DNA from: Solobacterium sp.
Lineage (GTDB): Bacteria; Bacillota_I; Bacilli_A; Erysipelotrichales; Erysipelotrichaceae
NCBI GenBank assembly: GCA_017539385.1
Contig: JAFYHC010000015.1
Span: 1-48,895 of the forward strand
Direction: 5' to 3'
DNA: 48,895 nt
Of this stretch, positions 7,905 to 14,888 are shown piece by piece (the stretch's first letter is position 1; each line of letters begins with the position of its first letter). A model generated the notes under the pieces. The model did no database searches. It had not been told where the DNA came from and saw only the letters and a program-made list of their open reading frames with translations. The translations under genes were made by a program, and so were the position numbers.

Positions 7905-8473
7905 TTCCATCGTACGGGCGGCTCGGTACGCGGGCTGATCCAGTTTCTGCGGTTTAACAGCGGCAGGATCAGATCAAATACAGCGATGAGCCCCAGGATC
8001 TCCAGCGGCAGTAACAGTGTATTCTTGATCATGGAATTCGTGAAATAGAACAGATATCCCTTGGAATACAGCATTGCACTCCAGCACGATCCCATTAATA
8101 CATTCACAACATAGTTATTCACTGCTTTTGCAAAGATCAGCTTTGGTATGGTGATCTTCTGCCGGTAGAGAAACAATGCATAGACAAGCGGACCGGCCAT
8201 GGCACTGAGCGTATAGCCGAAGAAGAACGCTCCGGTCGGAAACAGCATGTATCCGACGATATCGCCGATGGCACCGGTGATCATGCCGGCAACCGGTCCA
8301 AGGATCGCACCGGCAACGGACATAAAGAGAAAGGACAGGGAAATGCGCAGGTTTTCAGCTACCGGAATAAAGATGCCGGATGTAGCTGTCTTTAATGCGA
8401 CAAAGACAGCCATGAGAGCCAGATACTTGACGGAATGCATTTTCCTGTACGAAGAAAGGAAAAATTCTTTCAT
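7901..8473 (-). CDS. folT: ECF transporter substrate-binding component, folate type (FolT)
   Basis: A 190-residue membrane protein with about six helices, typical of ECF S-components. The block ENLRISLSFLFMSVAGAILG and the following GAIGDIVGYMLFPTGAFFFGYTLSA match the folate-specific FolT group. It would pair with shared EcfA/A'/T subunits encoded elsewhere. The start at 8473 has AGGAGG five bases upstream. The leader carries a tetrahydrofolate riboswitch, which independently supports folate as substrate. Monocistronic, with a terminator at 7871-7904. Confidence 0.88.
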   Translation of the reverse strand: MKEFFLSSYRKMHSVKYLALMAVFVALKTATSGIFIPVAENLRISLSFLFMSVAGAILGPVAGMITGAIGDIVGYMLFPTGAFFFGYTLSAMAGPLVYALFLYRQKITIPKLIFAKAVNNYVVNVLMGSCWSAMLYSKGYLFYFTNSMIKNTLLLPLEILGLIAVFDLILPLLNRRNWISPRTEPPVRWK

Positions 8474-8521
8474 ACATACCTCCTGACTCCACTCTGCGAA
8501 GCCGGGATGCATTCACAAAAT

Positions 8522-8599
8522 GGGAGCCGGCAGACAACCGCAAGCGAAGCTTTTCGTCCGTGATTTTCCCGGATCACGGCACTTCACGCTGTCTGTCGG
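8522..8599 (-). ncRNA. Tetrahydrofolate (THF) riboswitch upstream of folT
   Basis: The minus-strand leader reads CCGACAGACA, then GCGTGAAGTG, a CCGTGAT / ATCACGG hairpin, ACGAAAAGC-TTCG-CTTGCGG, and TGTCTGCCGGCTCC. Order and sequence match the THF-I aptamer: the conserved GCGUnAAGUG, ACGAA, GCGGU and a 3' segment ending CUCC. The long-range pseudoknot, usually GGAUG with CAUCC, is replaced by CCGG in the hairpin loop pairing with CCGG near the 3' end, a compensated change. The promoter at 8608-8635 would start the RNA at about 8600, exactly where P1 begins. GGCTCC at the aptamer 3' end can also pair with GGAGTC just before the folT Shine-Dalgarno. Confidence 0.85.
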
Positions 8600-8607
8600 A
8601 TATGCAT

Positions 8608-8635
8608 AAAGTACCATACGCACACCTGTTGTCAA
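8608..8635 (-). promoter_or_regulatory. folT promoter
   Basis: Minus-strand consensus TTGACA (8630-8635), a 16-bp spacer and TACTTT (8608-8613). The predicted start is at the 5' end of the riboswitch. Confidence 0.7.
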
Positions 8636-8658
8636 GATTAACGCATTACGTCGTTGTG

Positions 8659-8667
8659 TGCTAAGAT
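8659..8667 (+). promoter_or_regulatory. Extended -10 promoter of trhP1, probably leaderless
   Basis: TGCTAAGAT ends nine bases before the ATG at 8677. A normal start site would fall at about 8673-8675, leaving 2-4 nt of leader and no Shine-Dalgarno. Confidence 0.55.
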
Positions 8668-8676
8668 AGCAGTGTT

Positions 8677-9537
8677 ATGAAACTGATCGCAGAAGCAGAA
8701 AACAGAAAACAGGCAGAAAGGTATCTTTCCCATGGGGCAGACGAAGTCCTTGTACCGTTACAGGATGCGTGCTTCAGTGCGCTTTCGGGAGTGTCCATGG
8801 ATGAGATCATTGCCATGCATAGAGATGGAATGCCGGTAACGGTATTGATGAACCGACTGGTACTTTCCGAAGATTTTGAAGCGATGGAAAGCCAGCTGCG
8901 TCAATTGCTGGAAGAAGGCATCAGCGTGACGCTGGCAGATCCGGGACTTGTGCGTACGGCTGTACGCAGCGGACATGGGAAACAGGTCATCTACCGTCCG
9001 GAAACACTTGCAGTCAGCGGGGATGATGTGCGCTGGTGGATGGAGAGGGGACTGCAGTCTGTCAGTATCTCCCCGTTATTGACGGAAGAAGAAACACTGC
9101 AGATCCTGCACAGCACAGACGGAGCAGAAGTTACCCTGCATGGCCATACGCTCTTAGGTGTTTCAAGAAGAAAACTATTGTCACTGTATGCAGGACAGGA
9201 AGGACTGCAGCAGCTTTCTTTTCGCAAAGATCTCTGTATCACAGAAGAAAAAAGGGACGGCCGGATGCCTGTCTATGAGAATGCATATGCAGCGATGGTA
9301 TACAGCGATCATATCCTGGAATCCTTTGCAGAGATCCAGGGCTTTGCGGCTGCAGGTGCCGCAAGAGGACTGGTGCAGACGGCATATCTCGAGGAAGCGT
9401 ATGTATGCGATACACTGCATCTGTACCGCGCACTGCTGGATGATCACGCCGCTGCAGAAGAAATGAATGCATATCGGCAGAAATATGCACATCTGCCGAT
9501 GGAGGAGGGCTATTACCATGGCGGAACGATCCTGTAG
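8677..9537 (+). CDS. trhP1: U32-family tRNA hydroxylation protein, smaller subunit (TrhP1-like)
   Basis: A 286-residue, divergent U32 peptidase-family protein starting MKLIAEAENRKQAERYLSHGADEVLVPL, with VTVLMNRLVLSEDF and TLHGHTLLGVSRRKL. In Bacillus subtilis YrrN and YrrO (TrhP1 and TrhP2) together are needed for 5-hydroxyuridine at tRNA position 34, using prephenate. Here the same pair is adjacent and overlaps by 20 bases. This subunit lacks the Cys cluster found in the partner. It appears to be translated from a leaderless mRNA. Confidence 0.82.
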   Translation: MKLIAEAENRKQAERYLSHGADEVLVPLQDACFSALSGVSMDEIIAMHRDGMPVTVLMNRLVLSEDFEAMESQLRQLLEEGISVTLADPGLVRTAVRSGHGKQVIYRPETLAVSGDDVRWWMERGLQSVSISPLLTEEETLQILHSTDGAEVTLHGHTLLGVSRRKLLSLYAGQEGLQQLSFRKDLCITEEKRDGRMPVYENAYAAMVYSDHILESFAEIQGFAAAGAARGLVQTAYLEEAYVCDTLHLYRALLDDHAAAEEMNAYRQKYAHLPMEEGYYHGGTIL

Positions 9538-10741
9538 GCGCAATAAGCCGGAACTGCTTGCACCGGCAGGGGATCTTGCCCGCTGCAAAACAGCGATCGA
9601 TTTCGGCGCGGATGCCGTCTATATCGGCGGTCAGCACTACTCCCTGCGCTCGCGAGCATCCAACTTTACCGATGAAGATATCAAAGAGGCATGCGCCTAT
9701 GCAAAGTCCCATGGGGCAGCCATCCATGTTACAGTGAATACGATCCCGCATGACGGGGATCTGGATGGTCTGTATGACTATCTGAAGCGTCTGGAAGAAT
9801 ATGGGGTAACAGCGGTCATTGCGGCTTCACCGACCGTGATGCGTCTTTGCCGCAAGGCAGCACCATCGCTGCAGATCCACTGCTCCACCCAGATGTCCGT
9901 AACAAATGCACAGGCAGCGCGCTTCCTGCAGGAAGAGCTGGATATTGACCGCGTTGTGCTGGCAAGAGAATGCACTTTGGAAGAAGTGCGTGCGATCGCT
10001 GCGGAATGCCCGGTGGATACCGAGGTATTCATCCATGGCGGCATGTGCGTGAATTATTCGGGACGGTGCACATTGTCCAACCGCATGACAAAGAGGGATG
10101 CCAACCGGGGCGGCTGTGCCCAGAGCTGCCGCTGGCAGTATCGTCTCTTTCAGGGGGAAGAAGAACTGACAGAGAACAGGGAATTCTTTACCATGGGTTC
10201 CAAAGACCTGTGTGCTGCAGCGTATATTCGTGATCTGATGGAGATCGGCGTTACATCGTTCAAGATCGAAGGACGCATGAAGACCGAATACTATGTTGCT
10301 TCGATCGTTTCGGCATACCGCCATCTGATCGATGCTCTGTGGCAGAAAGGCACACTGTCCGAAGAAGAATTCATCAGATACCGCAAAGAGATCCTGAAAG
10401 CCGAAAACCGGAATACGTGGGATGGCTTCTATCAGGGAGATGATGCGGGATCGCTCATTTTCCACGCCAACAGTGATGTTAATGTCAATCACGACTATCT
10501 CGGCCGTGTTGTGTCATATGAAAACGGATCTGCTGTCCTGTTAACACGCAATCCGTTTGAAAAAGGGGAAGAGATCGAAGTACTGTCCCCCAACAAAGAA
10601 AACCGGACATTCCGCATTGCATCGATGCGGAATGAAGACGGTGAATACCTGGATGTCTCACGGCATCCCATGAGAAAGATCACGATACAGGTGCCTTTTG
10701 CTGTATGCGAAGGGGATCTGTTCAGGAGGAACCGCATATGA
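9518..10741 (+). CDS. trhP2: U32-family tRNA 5-hydroxyuridine synthase subunit TrhP2
   Basis: A 407-residue U32 protein with the hallmark start PELLAPAGDLARCKTAIDFG and ADAVYIGG. It has the signature EVFIHGGMCVNYSGRCTLSN and a conserved cysteine set (C in GMC, GRC, GGCAQSC) that likely holds a metal or Fe-S centre, and FKIEGRMKTEYY. With TrhP1 it makes ho5U34 on tRNA, the precursor of mo5U and mcmo5U. The ATG at 9518 follows GGAGGAGGG by about 8 bases and overlaps the end of trhP1. Its stop overlaps the next start as ATGA. It is part of a four-gene RNA modification operon. Confidence 0.92.
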   Translation: MAERSCRRNKPELLAPAGDLARCKTAIDFGADAVYIGGQHYSLRSRASNFTDEDIKEACAYAKSHGAAIHVTVNTIPHDGDLDGLYDYLKRLEEYGVTAVIAASPTVMRLCRKAAPSLQIHCSTQMSVTNAQAARFLQEELDIDRVVLARECTLEEVRAIAAECPVDTEVFIHGGMCVNYSGRCTLSNRMTKRDANRGGCAQSCRWQYRLFQGEEELTENREFFTMGSKDLCAAAYIRDLMEIGVTSFKIEGRMKTEYYVASIVSAYRHLIDALWQKGTLSEEEFIRYRKEILKAENRNTWDGFYQGDDAGSLIFHANSDVNVNHDYLGRVVSYENGSAVLLTRNPFEKGEEIEVLSPNKENRTFRIASMRNEDGEYLDVSRHPMRKITIQVPFAVCEGDLFRRNRI

Positions 10742-11460
10742 TCCTGGAAGGAAGTCTCTCCGTCAAGGCAGCTTTGCTGGCGGGACGGCGCACTGTTTCA
10801 AAGCTCTATGTCGATCAGAAGAAGGATGACAAAGATACTGCTTTTATCCTGCGTACGGCTTCCCGCAAACATATTCCCATCGTACGCCTCACCCGTGAAG
10901 AGATCGATGCCATGGCGCAGGGACGCACCCATGGCGGCATTCTTGCGGAAGCAGGGGAACGCAGACTGCAGACATTACGCGACAGCTTTGATTCTACGGA
11001 TCCGTTCTTTGTGCTTGTGGAAGGCGTGGAGGACCCGTTCAACCTTGGCTATATGATGCGCACACTGTACAGTGCCGGCTGCGACGGCCTGTTATTGCGC
11101 AAAAGAAACTGGGATAATGCGGATGCGACGATCCTGCGTTCCAGTGCCGGAGCTTCGGAGTATCTCAATGTCATTATGAGCGAGGATCTGCCAAAAGATC
11201 TTCAATGGCTCAAAGAGCGCGGTGTGCGTCTTTTTGCGGCGATGCGCAAAGATGCAATGGTATATACCGCGGCGGATTACAGCGGGGGTATCCTGCTGGC
11301 CATCGGCGGCGAAATGCGCGGTCTTTCTTCCGGCGTATTAAAAGAGATCGATCAGAATATCTATATTCCGTATGCCAATGACTTCCGGGCCGCATTGAAT
11401 GCGTCCAGTGCAGCAGCAGTCCTGGCGTATGAGGTCGTCCGGCAGAGGAGAAAGGATTAG
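10738..11460 (+). CDS. SpoU (TrmH) family RNA 2'-O-methyltransferase, RlmB-like
   Basis: A 240-residue SPOUT methyltransferase with an N-terminal substrate-binding domain (about 1-85, including the RTHGGILAEA block typical of RlmB) and a trefoil-knot domain. Motif 1 is VLVEGVEDPFNLGYMMRT, motif 2 is LLAIGGEMRGLS, and motif 3 is IPYANDFRAALNASSAAAVL. In motif 1 the usual Asn-Ile-Gly is Asn-Leu-Gly, and the usual catalytic Arg is R in MMRT. RlmB methylates G2251 in 23S rRNA; the true target here is not certain. The start at 10738 has AGGAGG eight bases upstream and overlaps the trhP2 stop. Confidence 0.88.
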   Translation: MILEGSLSVKAALLAGRRTVSKLYVDQKKDDKDTAFILRTASRKHIPIVRLTREEIDAMAQGRTHGGILAEAGERRLQTLRDSFDSTDPFFVLVEGVEDPFNLGYMMRTLYSAGCDGLLLRKRNWDNADATILRSSAGASEYLNVIMSEDLPKDLQWLKERGVRLFAAMRKDAMVYTAADYSGGILLAIGGEMRGLSSGVLKEIDQNIYIPYANDFRAALNASSAAAVLAYEVVRQRRKD

Positions 11461-11462
11461 AG

Positions 11463-12194
11463 ATGGAAAAGATCACATCACTGCAGAATGCACGCGTCAA
11501 GGCATGGTGCAGACTGCGGCAGAAAAAAGAACGGGACGCCGCAGGGCTGTTTCTGGCGGATGGCGATCATCTGATCGAAGAAGCCAGAGCCGCCGGCATT
11601 CTTGAAACAGTCATCACCGATCGGGATACCATCTATGACGGGGCGGAGACGGTATGGGTCACAGAAGCCGTCATGCATAAGATCGGTGCAACGGTATCGA
11701 CCGTGCATGCAATCGGCGTATGCCGGAAAAAAGAAACTTATCCGGCCTCCTGCAGACGTGTTCTTCTGCTGGACGGCATACAGGATCCCGGCAATCTCGG
11801 TACTCTGATACGCACTGCCCGCTCGTTCTCCTTTGACGCTGTGTTCTGTTCACGGGATACATGCGATCTCTATAACGAAAAAGCACTGCGTTCTACCCAG
11901 GGCGCAATGTTTCATATCCCGGTGCTGTATCGGGATCTTGCTTCATTGATCAAAGAACTGCAGCAGGATGGCGTTGTCGTATGCAGTGCTGCCCTCGATG
12001 CCTCCGTCCCGTTATCATCTCTGCAGGAAAGCGAAAAGATGGCAATCGTGCTCGGCAATGAAGGAAACGGGATCCGGGAAGCGATCCAGAAAGCAAGTGA
12101 TGTCCGGGTGCGGATTGAAATGGACGGCTTTGAATCGCTCAATGTGGCAGTCGCCGGCGGAATTCTCATGCACCGCTTCCGCAGCCGCATATAA
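11463..12194 (+). CDS. Second SpoU family RNA methyltransferase (YsgA-like)
   Basis: A 243-residue TrmH-type enzyme with motifs LDGIQDPGNLGTLIRTARSF, AIVLGNEGNGI and RIEMDGFESLNVAVAGGIL, all intact. The N-terminal part (KITSLQNARVKAWCRLRQKKERDAAGLFLADGDHLIEEA) is the SpoU substrate-binding domain. It resembles B. subtilis YsgA, which sits next to pheST there; here pheST is 13 kb away. The start lies two bases after the previous stop, with GGAGAAAGG upstream, so the four genes from 8677 form one operon. Confidence 0.9.
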   Translation: MEKITSLQNARVKAWCRLRQKKERDAAGLFLADGDHLIEEARAAGILETVITDRDTIYDGAETVWVTEAVMHKIGATVSTVHAIGVCRKKETYPASCRRVLLLDGIQDPGNLGTLIRTARSFSFDAVFCSRDTCDLYNEKALRSTQGAMFHIPVLYRDLASLIKELQQDGVVVCSAALDASVPLSSLQESEKMAIVLGNEGNGIREAIQKASDVRVRIEMDGFESLNVAVAGGILMHRFRSRI

Positions 12195-12197
12195 AAG

Positions 12198-12251
12198 TTC
12201 AGATAAAATTCACCCAGAATTCAGATAACACGGTTTCATACATAGTATGAT
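12198..12251 (+). promoter_or_regulatory. Pho-box-like triple repeat and promoter of an sRNA candidate
   Basis: Three adjoining 11-bp units: TTCAGATAAAA (12198-12208), TTCACCCAGAA (12209-12219) and TTCAGATAACA (12220-12230), each beginning TTCA(G/C). Eleven-bp direct repeats with TTCAC or TTAAC cores are the known PhoP binding pattern in Gram-positives. A TATGAT -10 box follows at 12246-12251. No good -35 box is visible, as expected for an activator-dependent promoter. Confidence 0.6.
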
Positions 12252-12257
12252 GTGCAC

Positions 12258-12358
12258 GTCAGATTCATCGAGTCCTGACAGTATATTCCTTTGAGCCAGG
12301 TAAATCAAAGGAGGGATAAGCTGCCGCTCCTTCCCCACACAGTGCGGCAGTTTTCTTT
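12258..12358 (+). ncRNA. Candidate small RNA, about 100 nt, three hairpins with a C-rich loop
   Basis: This 213-bp gap holds no ORF of note. From the predicted start, three hairpins follow in order: GTCAG / CTGAC (12258-12262 with 12275-12279), CCTTTGA / TCAAAGG (12288-12294 with 12305-12311), and CTGCCGC / GCGGCAG (12321-12327 with 12344-12350) followed by TTTTCTTTT, a factor-independent terminator. The terminator loop carries CTCCTTCCCC, an anti-Shine-Dalgarno C-rich segment like those used by Firmicutes regulatory RNAs. AAGGAG (12309-12314 region) can pair with CTCCTT in that loop, allowing a closed alternative fold. The RNA could instead be the attenuated tail of the upstream operon. Confidence 0.55.
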
Positions 12359-12367
12359 TGCTCTGGC

Positions 12368-12400
12368 AAAAGAAAACCGCATCGTTTTGATGATGCGGTT
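12368..12400 (-). terminator. Terminator of the MFS gene
   Basis: Minus-strand AACCGCATC / GATGCGGTT stem (12392-12400 with 12375-12383), followed by TTCTTTTGCC. Confidence 0.8.
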
Positions 12401-12407
12401 CTAATAA

Positions 12408-13796
12408 TTATTGTTCTTTATCTTCGCTGACCGGAGCATCTGGTTCAGCCGGTGTTTCTTCCGGCATTTCCAGTGTGATCTCAGCCGGTGCAGGTGTTGA
12501 CGCTTCTGGCGTCACTTCGACCGGTGCAGCTGCTTCGACTGGTGCAGCTGCTTCGACTGGTGCTGCCTGCGGCTTTTTTTGGAACAGGTCCTTCGGTCCA
12601 AGGGCAAAGAAAATCAATGCCGTACCGCACAGCGAAGCAATCACGCCAATCAGCAGAACGATGGAAATATTTGTGATATTCAGCAATTGTCCGCCGATCA
12701 GACTGGCTAAAAGGCCGCCCACAGTGACCGTTGCACCAAAGATCGCCTGTCCCTTGTTGCGGTCTTCTTCGGCAACACTCTGGTTGGCATAATAGACAGA
12801 ACCCGGTACCAGTATCGCATAGCTGAACATCTGCAGGATCATGCTGCCGTACAGCACGTATGTATTCGGGCACAGCCAGATGGCAATATGCTTGACGCTG
12901 TAGGCGAAGGCCGCAAAGATCAGGATCTTCTTGATATCCACTTTCTTCAGAATCAGCGAGAACAGGAACATCGTCGGCAATTCTGCCATTGCCTGAATGA
13001 AGAGGGCAGTTCCCTGTACGCTTTCCACAGCACCATCCACTGCCGCAGCATTGCTGCCGATTACCTTGGCGACGACTTCTGCCGCAAATGTATTGATGAT
13101 CATATGACAGAAATACAGCAGGATCATACCGATGACCGGCAGGATCAGATTGGAATACTTCTGGAAGAACTGTATATACGAAAGGGATGCTTTCTTTTCA
13201 CCGGCCTGCTCATGCTGGACACGTTCCTCCAGTGCTGCATCCGGCTGCGGCATCAGCCGTACAAATACGAGGGTAATGATGGCAAATACCAGAATGTAAA
13301 TGGGAAGAATGCCTTTGCCAAAACGCCCCCATAACTGTCCGAGCAGGGCAGAACCAACGGCATAGGCTGCAGAACCGATTCCACGTCCCAGTCCGTAGTT
13401 GATCGTCTGTCCGTCTTTCTCATAGATGAATGCCATGGAGTTTAAGAAAGGCATTCCGATCGATGCACTGGTGAAGCAGACAACGACAAGTGCGATCATC
13501 AATGCCGAAGAACTCGGCGCAAGCATCAGGAATACCGACAGCATGCCGGTCAGGACCATACTTAAGGAAATGAACATCTTTTCATCCAGACGCTCGGATT
13601 TGTCAATGATCGAACCAAAGACGGTCTGTCCGATGATGCCGCATACACTGATCACCGCAATGATGATGCCGACCGTACCGGAATCAAATCCGTTTTTTGT
13701 CAGGAAATTATAGGCATATCCGGCAGTGGCGCAGACCAGCATCAGATATGCCGCATTGACAAGTGCGTACTTCAGATTCAAATTCTTGTACTTCAT
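12408..13796 (-). CDS. MFS transporter with a Pro/Ala/Glu-rich cytoplasmic tail
   Basis: A 462-residue protein with about 12 membrane helices, of the LacY/nucleoside-type MFS branch (opening MKYKNLNLKYALVNAAYLMLVCATAGYAYNFL trimmed here to its feel; DKSERLDEKMFISL loop; LGRGIGSAAYAVGSALLG). After the last helix come about 65 residues rich in Pro, Ala and Glu, including a tandem PVEAAA unit encoded by 18-bp DNA repeats at about 12519-12572. Such tails are unusual for MFS carriers. It is divergent from the ROK/ROK/HAD operon, which suggests uptake of a sugar used by those genes (inference). The start at 13796 has AAGGGG nine bases upstream. Confidence 0.85.
   Translation of the reverse strand: MKYKNLNLKYALVNAAYLMLVCATAGYAYNFLTKNGFDSGTVGIIIAVISVCGIIGQTVFGSIIDKSERLDEKMFISLSMVLTGMLSVFLMLAPSSSALMIALVVVCFTSASIGMPFLNSMAFIYEKDGQTINYGLGRGIGSAAYAVGSALLGQLWGRFGKGILPIYILVFAIITLVFVRLMPQPDAALEERVQHEQAGEKKASLSYIQFFQKYSNLILPVIGMILLYFCHMIINTFAAEVVAKVIGSNAAAVDGAVESVQGTALFIQAMAELPTMFLFSLILKKVDIKKILIFAAFAYSVKHIAIWLCPNTYVLYGSMILQMFSYAILVPGSVYYANQSVAEEDRNKGQAIFGATVTVGGLLASLIGGQLLNITNISIVLLIGVIASLCGTALIFFALGPKDLFQKKPQAAPVEAAAPVEAAAPVEVTPEASTPAPAEITLEMPEETPAEPDAPVSEDKEQ
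12519..12572. repeat. 18-bp tandem repeats in the MFS tail coding region
   Basis: TCGAC(C/T)GGTGCAGCTGCT occurs twice in a row (with one base difference), followed by a third partial copy starting TCGACTGGTGC. They encode the PVEAAA units and could change copy number by slippage. Confidence 0.7.
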
Positions 13797-13818
13797 ATTC
13801 TTATTCCCCTTTTCTATT

Positions 13819-13827
13819 ACTATAGCA
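13819..13827 (-). promoter_or_regulatory. Extended -10 promoter of the MFS gene
   Basis: Minus-strand TGCTATAGT, about 23 bases before the ATG. The 130-bp divergent gap also holds three ATTCAA direct repeats (13850-13880), which could be regulator sites; this is uncertain. Confidence 0.45.
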
Positions 13828-13895
13828 TTTTTGGACGTGTTTTTTGACATTCAAGCATTCAAAATGTAAGCGTATTCAAACAGTGTGAAAAACGT

Positions 13896-13901
13896 TATAA
13901 T
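13896..13901 (+). promoter_or_regulatory. -10 box of the ROK/ROK/HAD operon
   Basis: Consensus TATAAT, 25 bases before the ATG. The -35 region is poor, suggesting regulation. Confidence 0.5.
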
Positions 13902-13926
13902 AATAGAAAACGGAGGACCAAATATC

Positions 13927-14886
13927 ATGGATATGTATCTGGCGATGGATTTCGGCGGTACTTTTGTCAAGCACTGTCTGGTGGATGAAAACGGACAGAT
14001 TTCAGAAAGAGGGCAGTTTCCTGCACCGCTGGGTTCAAAAGAAGAATTCGTACAGGCTGTTAAAACACTGTACGATACGGTTGCCGGAAAGGTAAAAGGC
14101 GTTGCGGTGTCCATGCCGGGTGTACTGGACAGTGAGAAAGGCTATGCCTATGCGGCCGGTGCATATTCTGGCATTCTGTCGCATACAAATATTTATGAGC
14201 TGCTGAAAGATACCGTGGATGTCCCGGTGAGTATTGAAAATGATGCCAAGGCAGCGATCCTTGCGGAGGCATGGCTTGGTGCACTGCAGGGATGCAGCGG
14301 CGGTGTAGCAGTGATCATCGGAAGCGGACTGGGCGGCGGCATTATCATGGATGGAAAGATTCGGCGCGGTTCGCATTTTGCCTCCGGTGAGATCAGCGGC
14401 CTGATGATGCAGTCAGGCAGCGAAGCCTTTACGGATATTGCCGGCAGCCGGTGCGGAATGACCGGTTTCCTGATCTCTGTTGCGACGGCCAAACATATGA
14501 ATCCGGCAGACTTTGAGATCAGCATGTTTCTGCATGAGGGGGAACGGGAAGATCCCACAAAGCCCCGCATCACCGGCAAGGAAGTCTTTGAATGGCTGGA
14601 AGCGGGCGATGAAGAAACAATGCAGGCATATAAGCAGTGGATCAATGATCTCATCATGGTCATCATGAATCTGAAGTCTGTCATTGATCCGGATAAGATC
14701 GTGATCGGTGGCGGTGTCAGCCGGAATCCGCGTCTCATCAGCGATCTGCAGAGTGAATTCAAACGGCGCTGCGAACCGATGAAGGCATTCGGTATGCCGG
14801 ACTGTGATCTGGAAGCGTGCCGCTTTACCGCAGATGCAAACCTGATCGGAGCTGTCTATAACTGGAAACAGCTGTATGGAGAGTGA
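13927..14886 (+). CDS. ROK family sugar kinase, first of a tandem pair
   Basis: A 319-residue ROK (repressor, ORF, kinase) protein with no HTH, so of kinase type. The phosphate loop DFGGTFVKHCL is intact, the catalytic Asp is in IENDAKAA, and the ROK signature region is GVAVIIGSGLGGGIIMDGKIRRG. The usual CxCGxxGC zinc site is absent, as in beta-glucoside kinases (BglK), so a beta-glucoside or similar substrate is plausible but unproven. The ATG at 13927 follows GGAGGACC; another Met lies two codons on. The next ROK gene follows immediately, then a HAD phosphatase. Confidence 0.85.
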   Translation: MDMYLAMDFGGTFVKHCLVDENGQISERGQFPAPLGSKEEFVQAVKTLYDTVAGKVKGVAVSMPGVLDSEKGYAYAAGAYSGILSHTNIYELLKDTVDVPVSIENDAKAAILAEAWLGALQGCSGGVAVIIGSGLGGGIIMDGKIRRGSHFASGEISGLMMQSGSEAFTDIAGSRCGMTGFLISVATAKHMNPADFEISMFLHEGEREDPTKPRITGKEVFEWLEAGDEETMQAYKQWINDLIMVIMNLKSVIDPDKIVIGGGVSRNPRLISDLQSEFKRRCEPMKAFGMPDCDLEACRFTADANLIGAVYNWKQLYGE

Positions 14887-14888
14887 AT

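Noticed and set aside
13850..13880. ATTCAA repeats between the divergent MFS and ROK genes as an operator
   Set aside because: Spacing is irregular and there is no symmetry. It is left as a note in the promoter entry.
14883..14888. GTG start for the second ROK gene overlapping the previous stop
   Set aside because: The ATG at 14889 has GGAGAG at a workable 5-base spacing, while the GTG would sit inside that site.
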